Shown here piece by piece: positions 31,577-40,222 of a DNA stretch of 43,705 bases. The DNA is from Treponema sp. UBA1226 (GTDB taxonomy: Bacteria > Spirochaetota > Spirochaetia > Treponematales > Treponemataceae), in assembly GCA_002309195.1 (NCBI GenBank), contig DBWY01000006.1, positions 50,932 to 94,636 on the forward strand. Direction: 5' to 3'. Position 1 is the stretch's first letter. Each line of letters starts with the position of its first letter. Made by a program: the position numbers and the translations under genes. Under the pieces are notes generated by a model. That model searched no databases. It saw nothing but the letters and a program-made list of their open reading frames with translations, and was not told the DNA's origin.

Positions 31577-32602
31577 TTATGGAAGCGGCATGAAATCAAG
31601 AATCTTTGCGATGATGTCATCTGCAGTTACACCTGACGCGCTTGCTTCGTAAGAAAGAATAAGTCTGTGTCTTAATACATTGAGTGCGACAGCTTTAATA
31701 TCTTCTGGGAGAACAAAACTTCTTCCCTGGAAAAGTGCATTAACTTTTGCACACTGAAGAAGAGCAATACCTGCACGTGGAGATGCACCATAAGTAATGT
31801 ATTTAGTAATGTCATCACCTGCTTTTGTAAAACTAACAGGACTCTTTAATTCGGCATATGATTTTTCAATCGGACGTGTTACGTTTACGATTGATACGAT
31901 GTATTCAACAATTTTATCATCACATACAATTTTGTCTAAAAGTGAACGGCACTTGTTAAGTGAACGTTCAGAAAAAACCTGATTAACTTTTATCTGGTCT
32001 GCGTAACCGCATGTCCTTACGATTTCTGCTTCTTCTTTTGGAGTCGGATAAGGAACAACGATTTTCATCAGGAATCGGTCAAGCTCTGCTTCGGGAAGAT
32101 TGTATGTTCCTTCCTGTTCAATCGGGTTCTGTGTTGCAAGAACAAAAAAAGGTTCAGGAAGTCTGTAAGATGTTTCACCGATTGTAACCTGATGTTCTGC
32201 CATTGCTTCAAGAAGTGCAGACTGAACTTTAGCAGGCGCTCTGTTTATTTCATCTGCAAACACGACGTTCGTAAACACAGGTCCCTTTCTAACGCTAAAT
32301 TTTCCGCCGGTCTGTTCATAAATTAATGTTCCGGTTAAATCTGCAGGAAGCAGGTCCGGAGTAAACTGTATTCTCTTAAAATCAAGTCCAGAAAGTTCTG
32401 CAAATGTCCTTACAGCAAGAGTCTTTGCAAGTCCAGGTACACCTTCAAGAAGTACATGACCGCCGGCTACAAGAGCAGTCAGGATTCCGTCGACTACCTG
32501 AGTCTGCCCTACAAGACGTTTAGCAGCTTCTTCGCGGCATTTGTCTGCGAGCATTCTGCATTCGTTCAAGTCTTCTTCTGTTATATTATTAAATCGTTCC
32601 AT
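31577..32602 (-). CDS. MoxR-type AAA+ ATPase
   Basis: 341 residues. Walker A EGVPGLAKTLAVR, Walker B VVFADEINRAPAKVQSALLEAM, sensor region FVLATQNPIEQEGTYNLPEAELDRF and a C-terminal lid domain with GASPRAGIALL. MoxR ATPases act as chaperones that activate or insert metal cofactors and remodel VWA proteins. Here it heads the Bat operon, with two VWA proteins downstream as probable targets. The ATG at 32602 has a GGGGAT site 8-9 bases upstream. A promoter with a moderate -35 and an AT-rich -10 is seen at 32625-32654. Confidence 0.95.
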   Translation of the reverse strand: MERFNNITEEDLNECRMLADKCREEAAKRLVGQTQVVDGILTALVAGGHVLLEGVPGLAKTLAVRTFAELSGLDFKRIQFTPDLLPADLTGTLIYEQTGGKFSVRKGPVFTNVVFADEINRAPAKVQSALLEAMAEHQVTIGETSYRLPEPFFVLATQNPIEQEGTYNLPEAELDRFLMKIVVPYPTPKEEAEIVRTCGYADQIKVNQVFSERSLNKCRSLLDKIVCDDKIVEYIVSIVNVTRPIEKSYAELKSPVSFTKAGDDITKYITYGASPRAGIALLQCAKVNALFQGRSFVLPEDIKAVALNVLRHRLILSYEASASGVTADDIIAKILDFMPLP

Positions 32603-32624
32603 AAAATTAAATCCCCATATAATT

Positions 32625-32654
32625 TTTATATACTTTATTAGAAAAATGTACCAA
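32625..32654 (-). promoter_or_regulatory. Bat operon promoter
   Basis: Minus strand: TTGGTA (32649-32654), then TATATA after 16 bases (32627-32632) or TATAAA after 18 (32625-32630). The leader to the moxR ATG is about 20 bases and contains a GGGGAT ribosome site. Confidence 0.6.
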
Positions 32655-32691
32655 AGATTTGCAATTTATTCTATACTCTGCAGTTTTCTAA

Positions 32692-32720
32692 TTGCAACAG
32701 TTCAGCATTTTTTGTATAAT
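32692..32720 (+). promoter_or_regulatory. Promoter of the aminotransferase operon, predicted leaderless
   Basis: TTGCAA (32692-32697), a 17-base spacer and perfect TATAAT (32715-32720). The ATG is at 32731, ten bases after the -10, so the leader should be about 4 bases. The intervening CAACTTTATC has no ribosome site. Confidence 0.7.
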
Positions 32721-32730
32721 CAACTTTATC

Positions 32731-34017
32731 ATGTTAAACCCTTTAGCACAAGAATTAAACAATGCTTTATCAGGTTCAATTGCAGAACCTCTTTTTTCAG
32801 AACTCGGAAAACGCATTTTTTTTCCAAACGGAATTATAGCCCAGAGCGGCGAAGCTAAAAAACTCGGAAAAACAGCAAACGGAACCATCGGAATGACCGT
32901 AATTGACGGACATCCGGTAACTCTTGAAGCAATAAAGAAATACGCTCCGGAACTTACAGACGCAGAACTTGTAGCTTATGCACCTACTGCAGGTAACATG
33001 GAACTGCGCGAAATCTGGAAAGAAAAACTCATTCAGAAAAACCCATCACTTAAAACTAAGAATTTTTCACTTCCTGTCCTTGTTCCGGGACTTACAGCAG
33101 GAATTTCATATATAGCAGACCTTTTCCTTGGTCAGAATGATGCCCTTCTGGCTGCAGATCCTTCATGGGACAATTACGCTCTTATCTGTGAAACAAGACG
33201 CGGGGCTTCGTTCCATCAGTTTACTCTTTTTGCAGACGGAAAATTCAATATAGACGGCTTTGAAAAGGCAGTAAAAAAAGAAGCAGAAACCGGATTTGTA
33301 CGAGTTCTGCTTAACTTTCCGCAGAACCCTTCCGGCTACAGCCCTACAAAAGACGAAGCAGAAAAAATATGTCAGATTTTAAAGTCAGAAGCAGAAAAAG
33401 GCGTTAAGATTCTTGCAATAAGCGATGACGCATATTTCGGATTAAACTATGAACAGGATATAAATCCAGAATCCCTTTTTGCAAAAACAGCAGACCTTCA
33501 TAAAAATATACTTGCAGTAAAAATCGACGGTCCGACAAAAGAAGATTTTGTATGGGGATTCAGAAGCGGATTCCTTACATTTGCAAATCCAGAAATGACA
33601 GAGGACCAGTACAATGCCCTCATCAAAAAACTTATGGGTATTATCAGATCTTCTGTTTCATGCGCTTCTACTCCAGGACAGAGTATTCTTGTAAAGGCAA
33701 TAAAAGATCCTGTTCTCGAAGAACAAAAACTTAACTTTAGAAAAATTCTCGAAGAGCGCTACCGCATCGTTCGTGATTTCATAGATTCACACTCATGCTC
33801 AAAACTTGAACCGCTTCCGTTTAACTCAGGATATTTCATGAGCTTCTACGTTCCGTCTAAAAAGGCATGTGAACTTCGCGTAAAGCTTCTTAATGAATAC
33901 GGCATCGGAACAGTTGCAATCGATGAAAAAACACTTAGAGTTGCATTCAGCAGCATAGAAAAAGAAAAACTCCTTAACGTATACGAAACAATCTATAAAG
34001 TTGCCGAGGAATTATGA
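32731..34017 (+). CDS. PLP-dependent aminotransferase, class I/II fold, atypical
   Basis: 428 residues from the ATG at 32731. An upstream in-frame ATG at 32692 lies within the promoter -35 and is unlikely. The class I fold is seen in LVPGLTAGISYIADL, NFPQNPSGYSPTKDEA (the conserved Asn) and ISDDAYFGL (the D-x-Y pyridine pair). The usual SxSK lysine loop is replaced by KIDGPTKEDFVWGFRSGF (approximate residues 275-292), whose Lys and Arg should take the PLP-lysine and carboxylate roles. The substrate cannot be told. It is first in an operon with a solute-binding lipoprotein (4-base overlap) and hsp33. Confidence 0.85.
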   Translation: MLNPLAQELNNALSGSIAEPLFSELGKRIFFPNGIIAQSGEAKKLGKTANGTIGMTVIDGHPVTLEAIKKYAPELTDAELVAYAPTAGNMELREIWKEKLIQKNPSLKTKNFSLPVLVPGLTAGISYIADLFLGQNDALLAADPSWDNYALICETRRGASFHQFTLFADGKFNIDGFEKAVKKEAETGFVRVLLNFPQNPSGYSPTKDEAEKICQILKSEAEKGVKILAISDDAYFGLNYEQDINPESLFAKTADLHKNILAVKIDGPTKEDFVWGFRSGFLTFANPEMTEDQYNALIKKLMGIIRSSVSCASTPGQSILVKAIKDPVLEEQKLNFRKILEERYRIVRDFIDSHSCSKLEPLPFNSGYFMSFYVPSKKACELRVKLLNEYGIGTVAIDEKTLRVAFSSIEKEKLLNVYETIYKVAEEL

Positions 34018-35270
34018 AAAAAAATATCTTTATAAGCTGTCTTCTTGCCACGCTTATTTTTATGGCAGGAGGCTGTTCAAAAGGTAAACAGGAAATAATC
34101 GTTCTGTGGACTGACAATGTAGAATTTGCTTCATATGCAGAAATCTTTAACAGTTCCCAGGACTCGGTAAAAGTTGCAGTAGTTTATAAAGAAGATGCAT
34201 TAAGCGAGCTTCTTGTTGCAAAAGGAAAAACAGGGCCAGACTTGATTGCTTCAAGTTATATTACATCAGGAATTTCAAAGCATTATTTTGCTTCGCTCAA
34301 CGGACTTTTTTCTGACCGCTTTGCGCGCGAGTCTTTTTACCCTTCACTTCTTGAAGCCGGGAAAAAAGGAAAGACACAGTATCTGATTCCTGTAAACTTT
34401 AACATAGGCGCACTTGTTTATGATGCAAATAATTCAGAACTTACAGATTCTTCTGATACGATTACTTACGAGCAGATAAAAGAAATTTCAAAAAAATTCA
34501 ACATGCTTTCAAAAGACAATCTTTACACAAAGATGGCGTTTGCACCTCAGTGGAATCCGGACTTCCTTTACAAAGTGCTTGCAGAAGAAGAAATAAAATT
34601 TAATTTTCAGAAAGGAACGATAAAATATAATATTCCGCTTACAGAAAACTGCTGTCAGTTTTTAATCGACTGGACAAATTCGATAAACACTTCATGCAAT
34701 GATGAAAAGGACTTTTCATTTAAATATCTTTATACACCGTACAATAAACAGATTCTTCAGCAAAAATCATTGTTTGCATATACAACAAGCGACAGACTTC
34801 TTTCTCTTTCTGAAGAACAGCTTGACAAAATAGATTTCTGCTGGCTTTCTAAAAACGGACAGTCAGTTGCAGAAGAAAACAACATGATGATGGGTATATA
34901 CAAAAAATCAAAAGCAAAAAAAGCATGTAAAACTTTCATAACATGGTTCATGACAGAAGAAGCCCAGAGCAAGATGTTAAAAAGAAAAATCGACATGAAT
35001 CTCGATACAAACACATTCGGAATTGCAAGCGGTTTTTCTTCACTCATTTCTGTAAATGAACATATTTTCCCGGTTTTCTATAAATGTCTTCTTGCTAAAG
35101 TTCCTTCAAACTCATCGATAAAAGCACCGGCAGCCTACCCTCGTCAGTGGGAAGCCATAAAAAGGGACGTTCTCATTCCGTATTTAAAATCTGCCCTTGA
35201 AGGAAAAACAGATTCCCAGACACTTTCAAAAATGTATACAGACTGGGAAAATCAGAATAAAGAGGACTAG
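34014..35270 (+). CDS. Extracellular solute-binding lipoprotein
   Basis: 418 residues. The lipoprotein signal is MKKNIFISCLLATLIFMAGG with Cys at 21, a relaxed spirochaetal lipobox. The mature part follows the family-1 (sugar/oligosaccharide) binding-protein layout: EIIVLWTDNVEFASYAEIFN, GPDLIAS, IPVNFNIGALVYD, then SKKFN and TFITWFMTEEAQSKML. No permease or ATPase gene adjoins it, so it must share a transporter encoded elsewhere, or act as a sensor or chaperone-like binder. Its ATG overlaps the aminotransferase stop by four bases. The ligand cannot be read from the sequence. Confidence 0.85.
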   Translation: MKKNIFISCLLATLIFMAGGCSKGKQEIIVLWTDNVEFASYAEIFNSSQDSVKVAVVYKEDALSELLVAKGKTGPDLIASSYITSGISKHYFASLNGLFSDRFARESFYPSLLEAGKKGKTQYLIPVNFNIGALVYDANNSELTDSSDTITYEQIKEISKKFNMLSKDNLYTKMAFAPQWNPDFLYKVLAEEEIKFNFQKGTIKYNIPLTENCCQFLIDWTNSINTSCNDEKDFSFKYLYTPYNKQILQQKSLFAYTTSDRLLSLSEEQLDKIDFCWLSKNGQSVAEENNMMMGIYKKSKAKKACKTFITWFMTEEAQSKMLKRKIDMNLDTNTFGIASGFSSLISVNEHIFPVFYKCLLAKVPSNSSIKAPAAYPRQWEAIKRDVLIPYLKSALEGKTDSQTLSKMYTDWENQNKED

Positions 35271-35274
35271 TTAT

Positions 35275-36255
35275 ATGATTACTAAAGAAATAACTGATCC
35301 TAAACTCGTTTCCCATCTTTCTAAAATCGAAAAAGACGGTATGAGTGTTTTTATCATGGCAGAAGGCAGATTTCGTGGTGCTTTTTTAAACGGAACTAAA
35401 CTCATAAACCAGATGAAACTCCAGCATAACCTTGGACTTCTTGAAACAATGATTCTTGGTCAGGGGCTTTTATGTGCCGCCCTTATGATACAGACAATGA
35501 AAGGCAAAGAGCATATTGTCTTAAAATACGAAACTGACGGCCCATGCAGGGGGTTTTCTGTCGAAGTAGACAGTTCAGGATATGTGAGAGGCTTTCTTCT
35601 AAACGACAGCATCCCGATTGAAAAACCTTTAGAATCCTGGGATTTAACTCCATTTCTCGGAAACGGAACTGTTACCGTAACGCGCTACATCGAGGGAGCA
35701 AGAGAGCCTCAGATAAGTACTACAGAAATTATTTATAAAAACATTGCAAAAGACATTGCATATTTTTATTCTCAGTCAGAACAGATTAACACAGCCTTTA
35801 ATACAAGCATTCAGTTTGACAAAGAAGGAATGGTTATCGGAGCCGGCGGTTTATTTTTACAGTCAATTCCGTCTGCAGGTGGAAAAGCAGTACAAAACCA
35901 GAAAGGCGTTTCAAAAGATATAATAAATTTTGCAAACATGGCTCAGGATGAGCTTATTACAAGAGCCGAAAACGCTTTTAATGCAATGCCGTCAATCGGT
36001 ACCTGGTTCAGCGAGGGCGGAAATTTTAAAGACGTAATATGCGGACTTTTCAGGGAATTTAATCCAAAGATTGTTCTTGAGCGTGACATAATATTTGACT
36101 GTCCGTGCTCAATCGAAAATTTTTCAGACCAGATAAAGCATCTTCCAAAAGCAGAACTTGATGACATAATACAGAACGGACCGGATCCTATAGAAGTAAT
36201 ATGTCATAACTGTTCGAGTGTATATCACATAACAAAAGAAATGCTTACTTCTTAA
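35275..36255 (+). CDS. hslO: Hsp33-family redox chaperone
   Basis: 326 residues from the ATG at 35275, chosen because AGAGGA lies 8 bases upstream; a longer frame starting at 35197 runs into the preceding gene. The N-terminal domain reads MSVFIMAEGRFRGAFLNGTKL and LGLLETMILGQGLLCAALMIQTMK. The C-terminal zinc motif has FDCPCS (CxC) and VICHNCSSVYH (CxxC), the four cysteines that sense oxidation. Hsp33 holds unfolded proteins during oxidative stress. Its 3' end overlaps the convergent gene by 11 bases. It is last in the aminotransferase operon; the link with those genes is unexplained. Confidence 0.92.
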   Translation: MITKEITDPKLVSHLSKIEKDGMSVFIMAEGRFRGAFLNGTKLINQMKLQHNLGLLETMILGQGLLCAALMIQTMKGKEHIVLKYETDGPCRGFSVEVDSSGYVRGFLLNDSIPIEKPLESWDLTPFLGNGTVTVTRYIEGAREPQISTTEIIYKNIAKDIAYFYSQSEQINTAFNTSIQFDKEGMVIGAGGLFLQSIPSAGGKAVQNQKGVSKDIINFANMAQDELITRAENAFNAMPSIGTWFSEGGNFKDVICGLFREFNPKIVLERDIIFDCPCSIENFSDQIKHLPKAELDDIIQNGPDPIEVICHNCSSVYHITKEMLTS

Positions 36256-36982
36256 AATAGGCTTTCATCTCAAGCCTGCTGTAGGTTTTGAACTCGCTTT
36301 TATTATAATATTTGAATACTTCATAAAAATCACGGTCACATTCTACAGAAAAAGTAAAACCTGTCTCAGATGAATAAACAGAAAGCCTTACGTCAACATC
36401 ATACTCAGGATAATTTTTTCTTATGAAATTTATGATTTCTTTTTCGATTTTTGATGATTTAGAAAAGTTATCGTCAGAAATGTAGATGTAGAAAAATCCG
36501 TCAAATTCCTGCCAGCGTTCATATTCAATAAAAATTGTATCGGGGTTATTACTTACTTTTGCAAATTCTTCCTTTGCCTCTTCTGTAGTTTTAAAAGTAT
36601 AATTTTTTTCTACGGCCTTTTTAAATTGAGTCTGAATCTTTTCAAATTTCTTTTCACCAAAAACAAAAGAACCCTTGTCGGTTACAATCTGGCCAGCATC
36701 AAGATTTATTGACACGGCAGATAAAACTACATCATTCTGGATCAGGTAACCATAATAATCATAACCGCCCTTTTGATATGGAGACGGAATATAAAACTTC
36801 CAGTCCTTAGCAATTTCTTTTATCAGTTCAACATCATCAGTATAATAACTGTTTTTCCCGTAATGTGCTTTTGTAAAAACAAGCATGAGTCCGTCAGTCT
36901 TTATAGGAACTCTAAACGGACTTTCTGCAAATACACAGGCACATGATAAAAAAAGAGCAAGAATAAAAAATTTCTTTACCAA
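36245..36982 (-). CDS. Exported protein of unknown function (245 aa)
   Basis: I recognise no family. It starts with TTG at 36982 (a GGGG lies about 5 bases upstream) and a signal peptide MVKKFFILALFLSCACVFAES. Residues 25-110 carry many Tyr/Lys residues (YGKNSYYTDDVELIKEIA) and a segment PYQKGGYDYYGYL. The second half alternates polar and hydrophobic residues with acidic helices. Two cysteines in the signal region (CAC) could act as a lipobox but lack the usual leucine at -3. It starts 19 bases after the stop of the hydratase and is probably cotranscribed. A periplasmic location is likely. Confidence 0.7.
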   Translation of the reverse strand: MVKKFFILALFLSCACVFAESPFRVPIKTDGLMLVFTKAHYGKNSYYTDDVELIKEIAKDWKFYIPSPYQKGGYDYYGYLIQNDVVLSAVSINLDAGQIVTDKGSFVFGEKKFEKIQTQFKKAVEKNYTFKTTEEAKEEFAKVSNNPDTIFIEYERWQEFDGFFYIYISDDNFSKSSKIEKEIINFIRKNYPEYDVDVRLSVYSSETGFTFSVECDRDFYEVFKYYNKSEFKTYSRLEMKAYFKK

Positions 36983-37001
36983 ATTAACCCCGTAGTATCG
37001 T

Positions 37002-39239
37002 CTAGTTTCTATAATAATTAATCAGACATCCAGAAAGAATAATCTTTCTTTCGTCATCCGTAAGGTCGCCTACAGTAAGTTCAAACTCGTTTACTGTTCC
37101 ATCCTTCTTTACGGCATACGCCTTTATTGAAGGAAGTTTATCCTGAACCATTTTCTTTACTCCAGGAATGAACACATAATCGTCATTTGCAAACGGAAGA
37201 TTTTTATCTCCGTCTTTGTAAATGAACGGAAGCATTCCCCAGTTGATAAGGTTTGAACGATAACGTTTTGTAGCATATTCGTTTGCGATATTTGCAGAAG
37301 CTCCAAGTACCCTCTGGCAGCTTGCAGCCTGTTCGCGGGCAGATCCATCGCCTGGTTTTACGGCAAAGATAGTTGAACCTGTCTGTGCTTTTGAAGCAGC
37401 GCTTCCAAGTGCACTGTCTTTTTTAGAAAGAGCGTCAACTGCAGCCTTAATTTCTGACTTAACTTCTTCTGACATATCACGAACTGCTTTTGCGCGTCCT
37501 ACATATGCAGGATCTTTTCGGCTTAGAGTAAATTCAGCAAGTCCGAGAGGATTAGATCTGAACGAAGAAGTTTCTCCTGACGGGATAAGCTCATCAGTTG
37601 TCGTTACAGGATCGTGAATCTCGCTTACAACTTTTACAAGAAGGTCATCACCAAGTGCTTTCTGTTCCGGCCAGTCTTTGATATTTGGTCCAAACTGGAT
37701 TTCTACTTCCGGATGAGCAACGCCTTTTGAATCGTAAACGCGTTTTTCGTAAATTGTCTTGTCAAAGAAATATTTTTTACTGCTAAACTCTGTATCGTAT
37801 TCTGTTGCAGGTGTTAAGAAACCTTTGTTTGCTGCAGTCGCTGCGATTGAACGCGCATCCATAAGTGCAACACTCGAAAGCTGACCGTTCTGGATTTTAG
37901 AACCCTCGCGGTTAGGGAAGTTTCTTGTTGAGTGGCGGATAGAGAATGCACCGTTTGCAGGAGTATCACCTGCACCAAAACATGGTCCGCAGAATGCAGT
38001 TTTTACAATTGCACCGGCATCAACAAGAGCACTGAATGCACCGTTTTCCATGAGGGCTTTATAAACAGGCATAGAAGCAGGATATACATTAAGAAGGAAT
38101 TTTCCGTTTCCTGTATCCTTATTTTTAAGAATATCAGCTGCTGCACAGATGTTTTCGTATCCACCACCTGCACAACCTGCGATGACACCCTGGTCTACAT
38201 AGAATTTTCCATCGATTACTTTATTCTTGAGCGTAAAGTTTACTTTATCGCCAAAGCTTACTTTTGCCCTCTTTTCTGTTGCATCAAGAATATCCATGAG
38301 GTTTTTATTGACCTCTTCGATTGTATAAGCACAGCTTGGATGGAACGGCATGGCAATCATCGGACGAATCTCGTCAAGATTAATTTCGATTGCACCGTCA
38401 TAGTAAGCACCTTCTTCTGGATTTAATTCTTTATAAGCATCAGGTCTTCCATGAATTGCATACCACTCTTCTACTTTTGAGTCTGTTCTCCAGATAGAAG
38501 AAAGACAAGTAGTTTCTGTCGTCATTACATCAATACCGATTCTAAAGTCTGCGCTCAAGTTTGAAACACCCGGGCCTATAAATTCCATTACTTTATTCTT
38601 TACATAACCGTTGTCAAAAACTTCTTTAATGATTGCAAGTGCAACATCCTGAGGACCAACTCCAGATACAGGAGTTCCGGTTAAATAAACTGCAATAACT
38701 CCAGGATATGCAACATCATAAGTTTTATTTAAAAGCTGCTTTGCAAGTTCGCCGCCGCCTTCACCGATTGCCATAGTACCTAGTGCACCGTAACGTGTAT
38801 GGCTGTCAGAACCTAAAATCATTGCACCACAGCTGCTGAGCATTTCGCGTGCAAACTGATGGATTACAGCCTGATGAGGCGGAACATATATACCACCGTA
38901 TTTTTGTGCACATGTAAGACCAAACATGTGGTCATCTTCATTGATTGTTCCGCCTACTGCACAAAGTGAGTTGTGACAGTTTGTAAGTACATATGGAATA
39001 GGAAACTTTTCAAGTCCCGATGCACGTGCCGTCTGAATGATTCCGACATATGTAATGTCGTGGGAAGTGATTTTGTCAAATTTTATCTTTAATTTTTTAT
39101 CATCACCCGATGTATTGTGTTTCTGTAAAATTGAATATGCAATTGTTTTTTTAATTCCGTCAGAATTTACTGCATCTTCCTGTGAAGCAAGAGTAAGCTT
39201 TCCGTTTGTGTAAATTGCACCGTTTTGCCAAAGTTTCAT
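37002..39239 (-). CDS. Aconitase-family hydratase (YbhJ-like)
   Basis: 745 residues. Aconitase-superfamily features: [12 protein letters not shown] (88-99), [13 protein letters not shown] (142-154), the iron-sulfur cysteines [12 protein letters not shown] (Cys356) and [15 protein letters not shown] (Cys417 and Cys420), then [13 protein letters not shown]. It also has the C-terminal swivel domain ([23 protein letters not shown]). The length and layout match the putative hydratase YbhJ of E. coli, not standard AcnA or AcnB. The substrate is unknown. It stands alone with its own promoter and a GGGGA ribosome site 7 bases before the ATG. The exported protein gene follows. Confidence 0.88.
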   Translation of the reverse strand: MKLWQNGAIYTNGKLTLASQEDAVNSDGIKKTIAYSILQKHNTSGDDKKLKIKFDKITSHDITYVGIIQTARASGLEKFPIPYVLTNCHNSLCAVGGTINEDDHMFGLTCAQKYGGIYVPPHQAVIHQFAREMLSSCGAMILGSDSHTRYGALGTMAIGEGGGELAKQLLNKTYDVAYPGVIAVYLTGTPVSGVGPQDVALAIIKEVFDNGYVKNKVMEFIGPGVSNLSADFRIGIDVMTTETTCLSSIWRTDSKVEEWYAIHGRPDAYKELNPEEGAYYDGAIEINLDEIRPMIAMPFHPSCAYTIEEVNKNLMDILDATEKRAKVSFGDKVNFTLKNKVIDGKFYVDQGVIAGCAGGGYENICAAADILKNKDTGNGKFLLNVYPASMPVYKALMENGAFSALVDAGAIVKTAFCGPCFGAGDTPANGAFSIRHSTRNFPNREGSKIQNGQLSSVALMDARSIAATAANKGFLTPATEYDTEFSSKKYFFDKTIYEKRVYDSKGVAHPEVEIQFGPNIKDWPEQKALGDDLLVKVVSEIHDPVTTTDELIPSGETSSFRSNPLGLAEFTLSRKDPAYVGRAKAVRDMSEEVKSEIKAAVDALSKKDSALGSAASKAQTGSTIFAVKPGDGSAREQAASCQRVLGASANIANEYATKRYRSNLINWGMLPFIYKDGDKNLPFANDDYVFIPGVKKMVQDKLPSIKAYAVKKDGTVNEFELTVGDLTDDERKIILSGCLINYYRN

Positions 39240-39271
39240 GTTAAGTTCCCCAGATAAAAGATATTTTACTC

Positions 39272-39300
39272 ATTATACATAAAACGGCTCAGATAAACAA
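39272..39300 (-). promoter_or_regulatory. Promoter of the hydratase operon
   Basis: Minus strand: TTGTTT (39295-39300), a 17-base spacer, perfect TATAAT (39272-39277). The leader to the ATG at 39239 is about 26 bases with a normal ribosome site. The region between 39240 and 39317 shows no recognisable terminator for the peptidase gene upstream. Confidence 0.75.
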
Positions 39301-39317
39301 GCGAGGTTTTTTGATGT

Positions 39318-40208
39318 TCAGCGCAGGAAATTACATTTAACTATTTCATCGATAATCTTAGCAATTATCGAAAAAGACACAGGAGTCAGAGTCGTTACAG
39401 TATCATACCTTGTATGAAAATAACGCCAGGTTAAAGGAATGCTTTCACGCAAAATGTATTCGGGTGCAATCTTATCCGGAACATCTTCAAGACGGCGGTT
39501 CATGACAGATTCTGCAAGGCCCGGGATTCTTTTAAGGCTGCTCATATAATTTATGACTTCATCTTTCGGAAGCATGGTAATTGCAACAGAAGGGATTTTA
39601 TTTGCAACAAATCCCGCATTATCAGAAAATGAAGCCGGCAGGATTATATTATCCAGAGAAGATTTATTTCCTATTACATTCTGAATCTGTGCAGTAAGAC
39701 TTTTGTATTTTGCGGCAAAGATTTTATCTGACAACGGAGGAAGATTTAACTCACATAAAACCGGAACATCACCCCGCCCTACGCAGTCAAAAACAATCAC
39801 ATCCTGGTCGGCATTATTTAATTCAACAAAGCGTTTTGCAAGCGAAAAAGCACCCTGAGAAGCAACGCCAAACCTTCCGTCTTCTTCGCCGTCTGTAAAT
39901 ATAATGCGTGTATTATGAACAAGATTGAGTTTTGAAATTCTTACTGCAGCATCAAGCAGGGCAAACACCCCGGAACTATTGTCATTTGCCCCAGGAGCTC
40001 CGTCTACCCTGTCGTAGTGTGCGACGAGTGTCTTTAATTTGTATTTGTTATCATAGTTCTGTTTTAAAAAATCTACGTAGATATGATTTTTCCCGTTGAG
40101 GCAGATTACACTTGATCTGATTTTATTTTTATCAAGATAATCCTGGATGAACTTTTTTCTGTCACAGTCTGATTTTAAAAACTCAGAATACCCTTCCGGC
40201 AGATTCAT
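39318..40208 (-). CDS. M28-family metallopeptidase
   Basis: 296 residues. The zinc ligands of the M28 family are visible: AHYDRVDG (His64), GANDNSSG (Asp76) and FTDGEED (Glu108, Glu109), with further conserved positions FDCVGRGD and ITMLPKDEVIN. There is no signal peptide, so the enzyme is probably cytoplasmic and may hydrolyse peptides or aminoacyl conjugates. It begins 14 bases after livF on the same strand with GGGAG 4 bases before the ATG, so it is likely the last gene of the branched-chain amino-acid transporter operon. Peptide supply to that pathway would be a sensible role, though this is inference. Confidence 0.88.
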   Translation of the reverse strand: MNLPEGYSEFLKSDCDRKKFIQDYLDKNKIRSSVICLNGKNHIYVDFLKQNYDNKYKLKTLVAHYDRVDGAPGANDNSSGVFALLDAAVRISKLNLVHNTRIIFTDGEEDGRFGVASQGAFSLAKRFVELNNADQDVIVFDCVGRGDVPVLCELNLPPLSDKIFAAKYKSLTAQIQNVIGNKSSLDNIILPASFSDNAGFVANKIPSVAITMLPKDEVINYMSSLKRIPGLAESVMNRRLEDVPDKIAPEYILRESIPLTWRYFHTRYDTVTTLTPVSFSIIAKIIDEIVKCNFLR

Positions 40209-40222
40209 ACAACTCCCGTAAA

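Noticed and set aside
32692..32730. Upstream in-frame ATG of the aminotransferase
   Set aside because: It overlaps the promoter -35, and the extension (MQQFSIFCIINFI) is hydrophobic and not expected in this family.
37932..38426. 164-codon plus-strand frame opposite the hydratase
   Set aside because: Antisense to conserved catalytic segments, Cys-rich and Thr-rich composition, no ribosome site; a shadow of the real gene.
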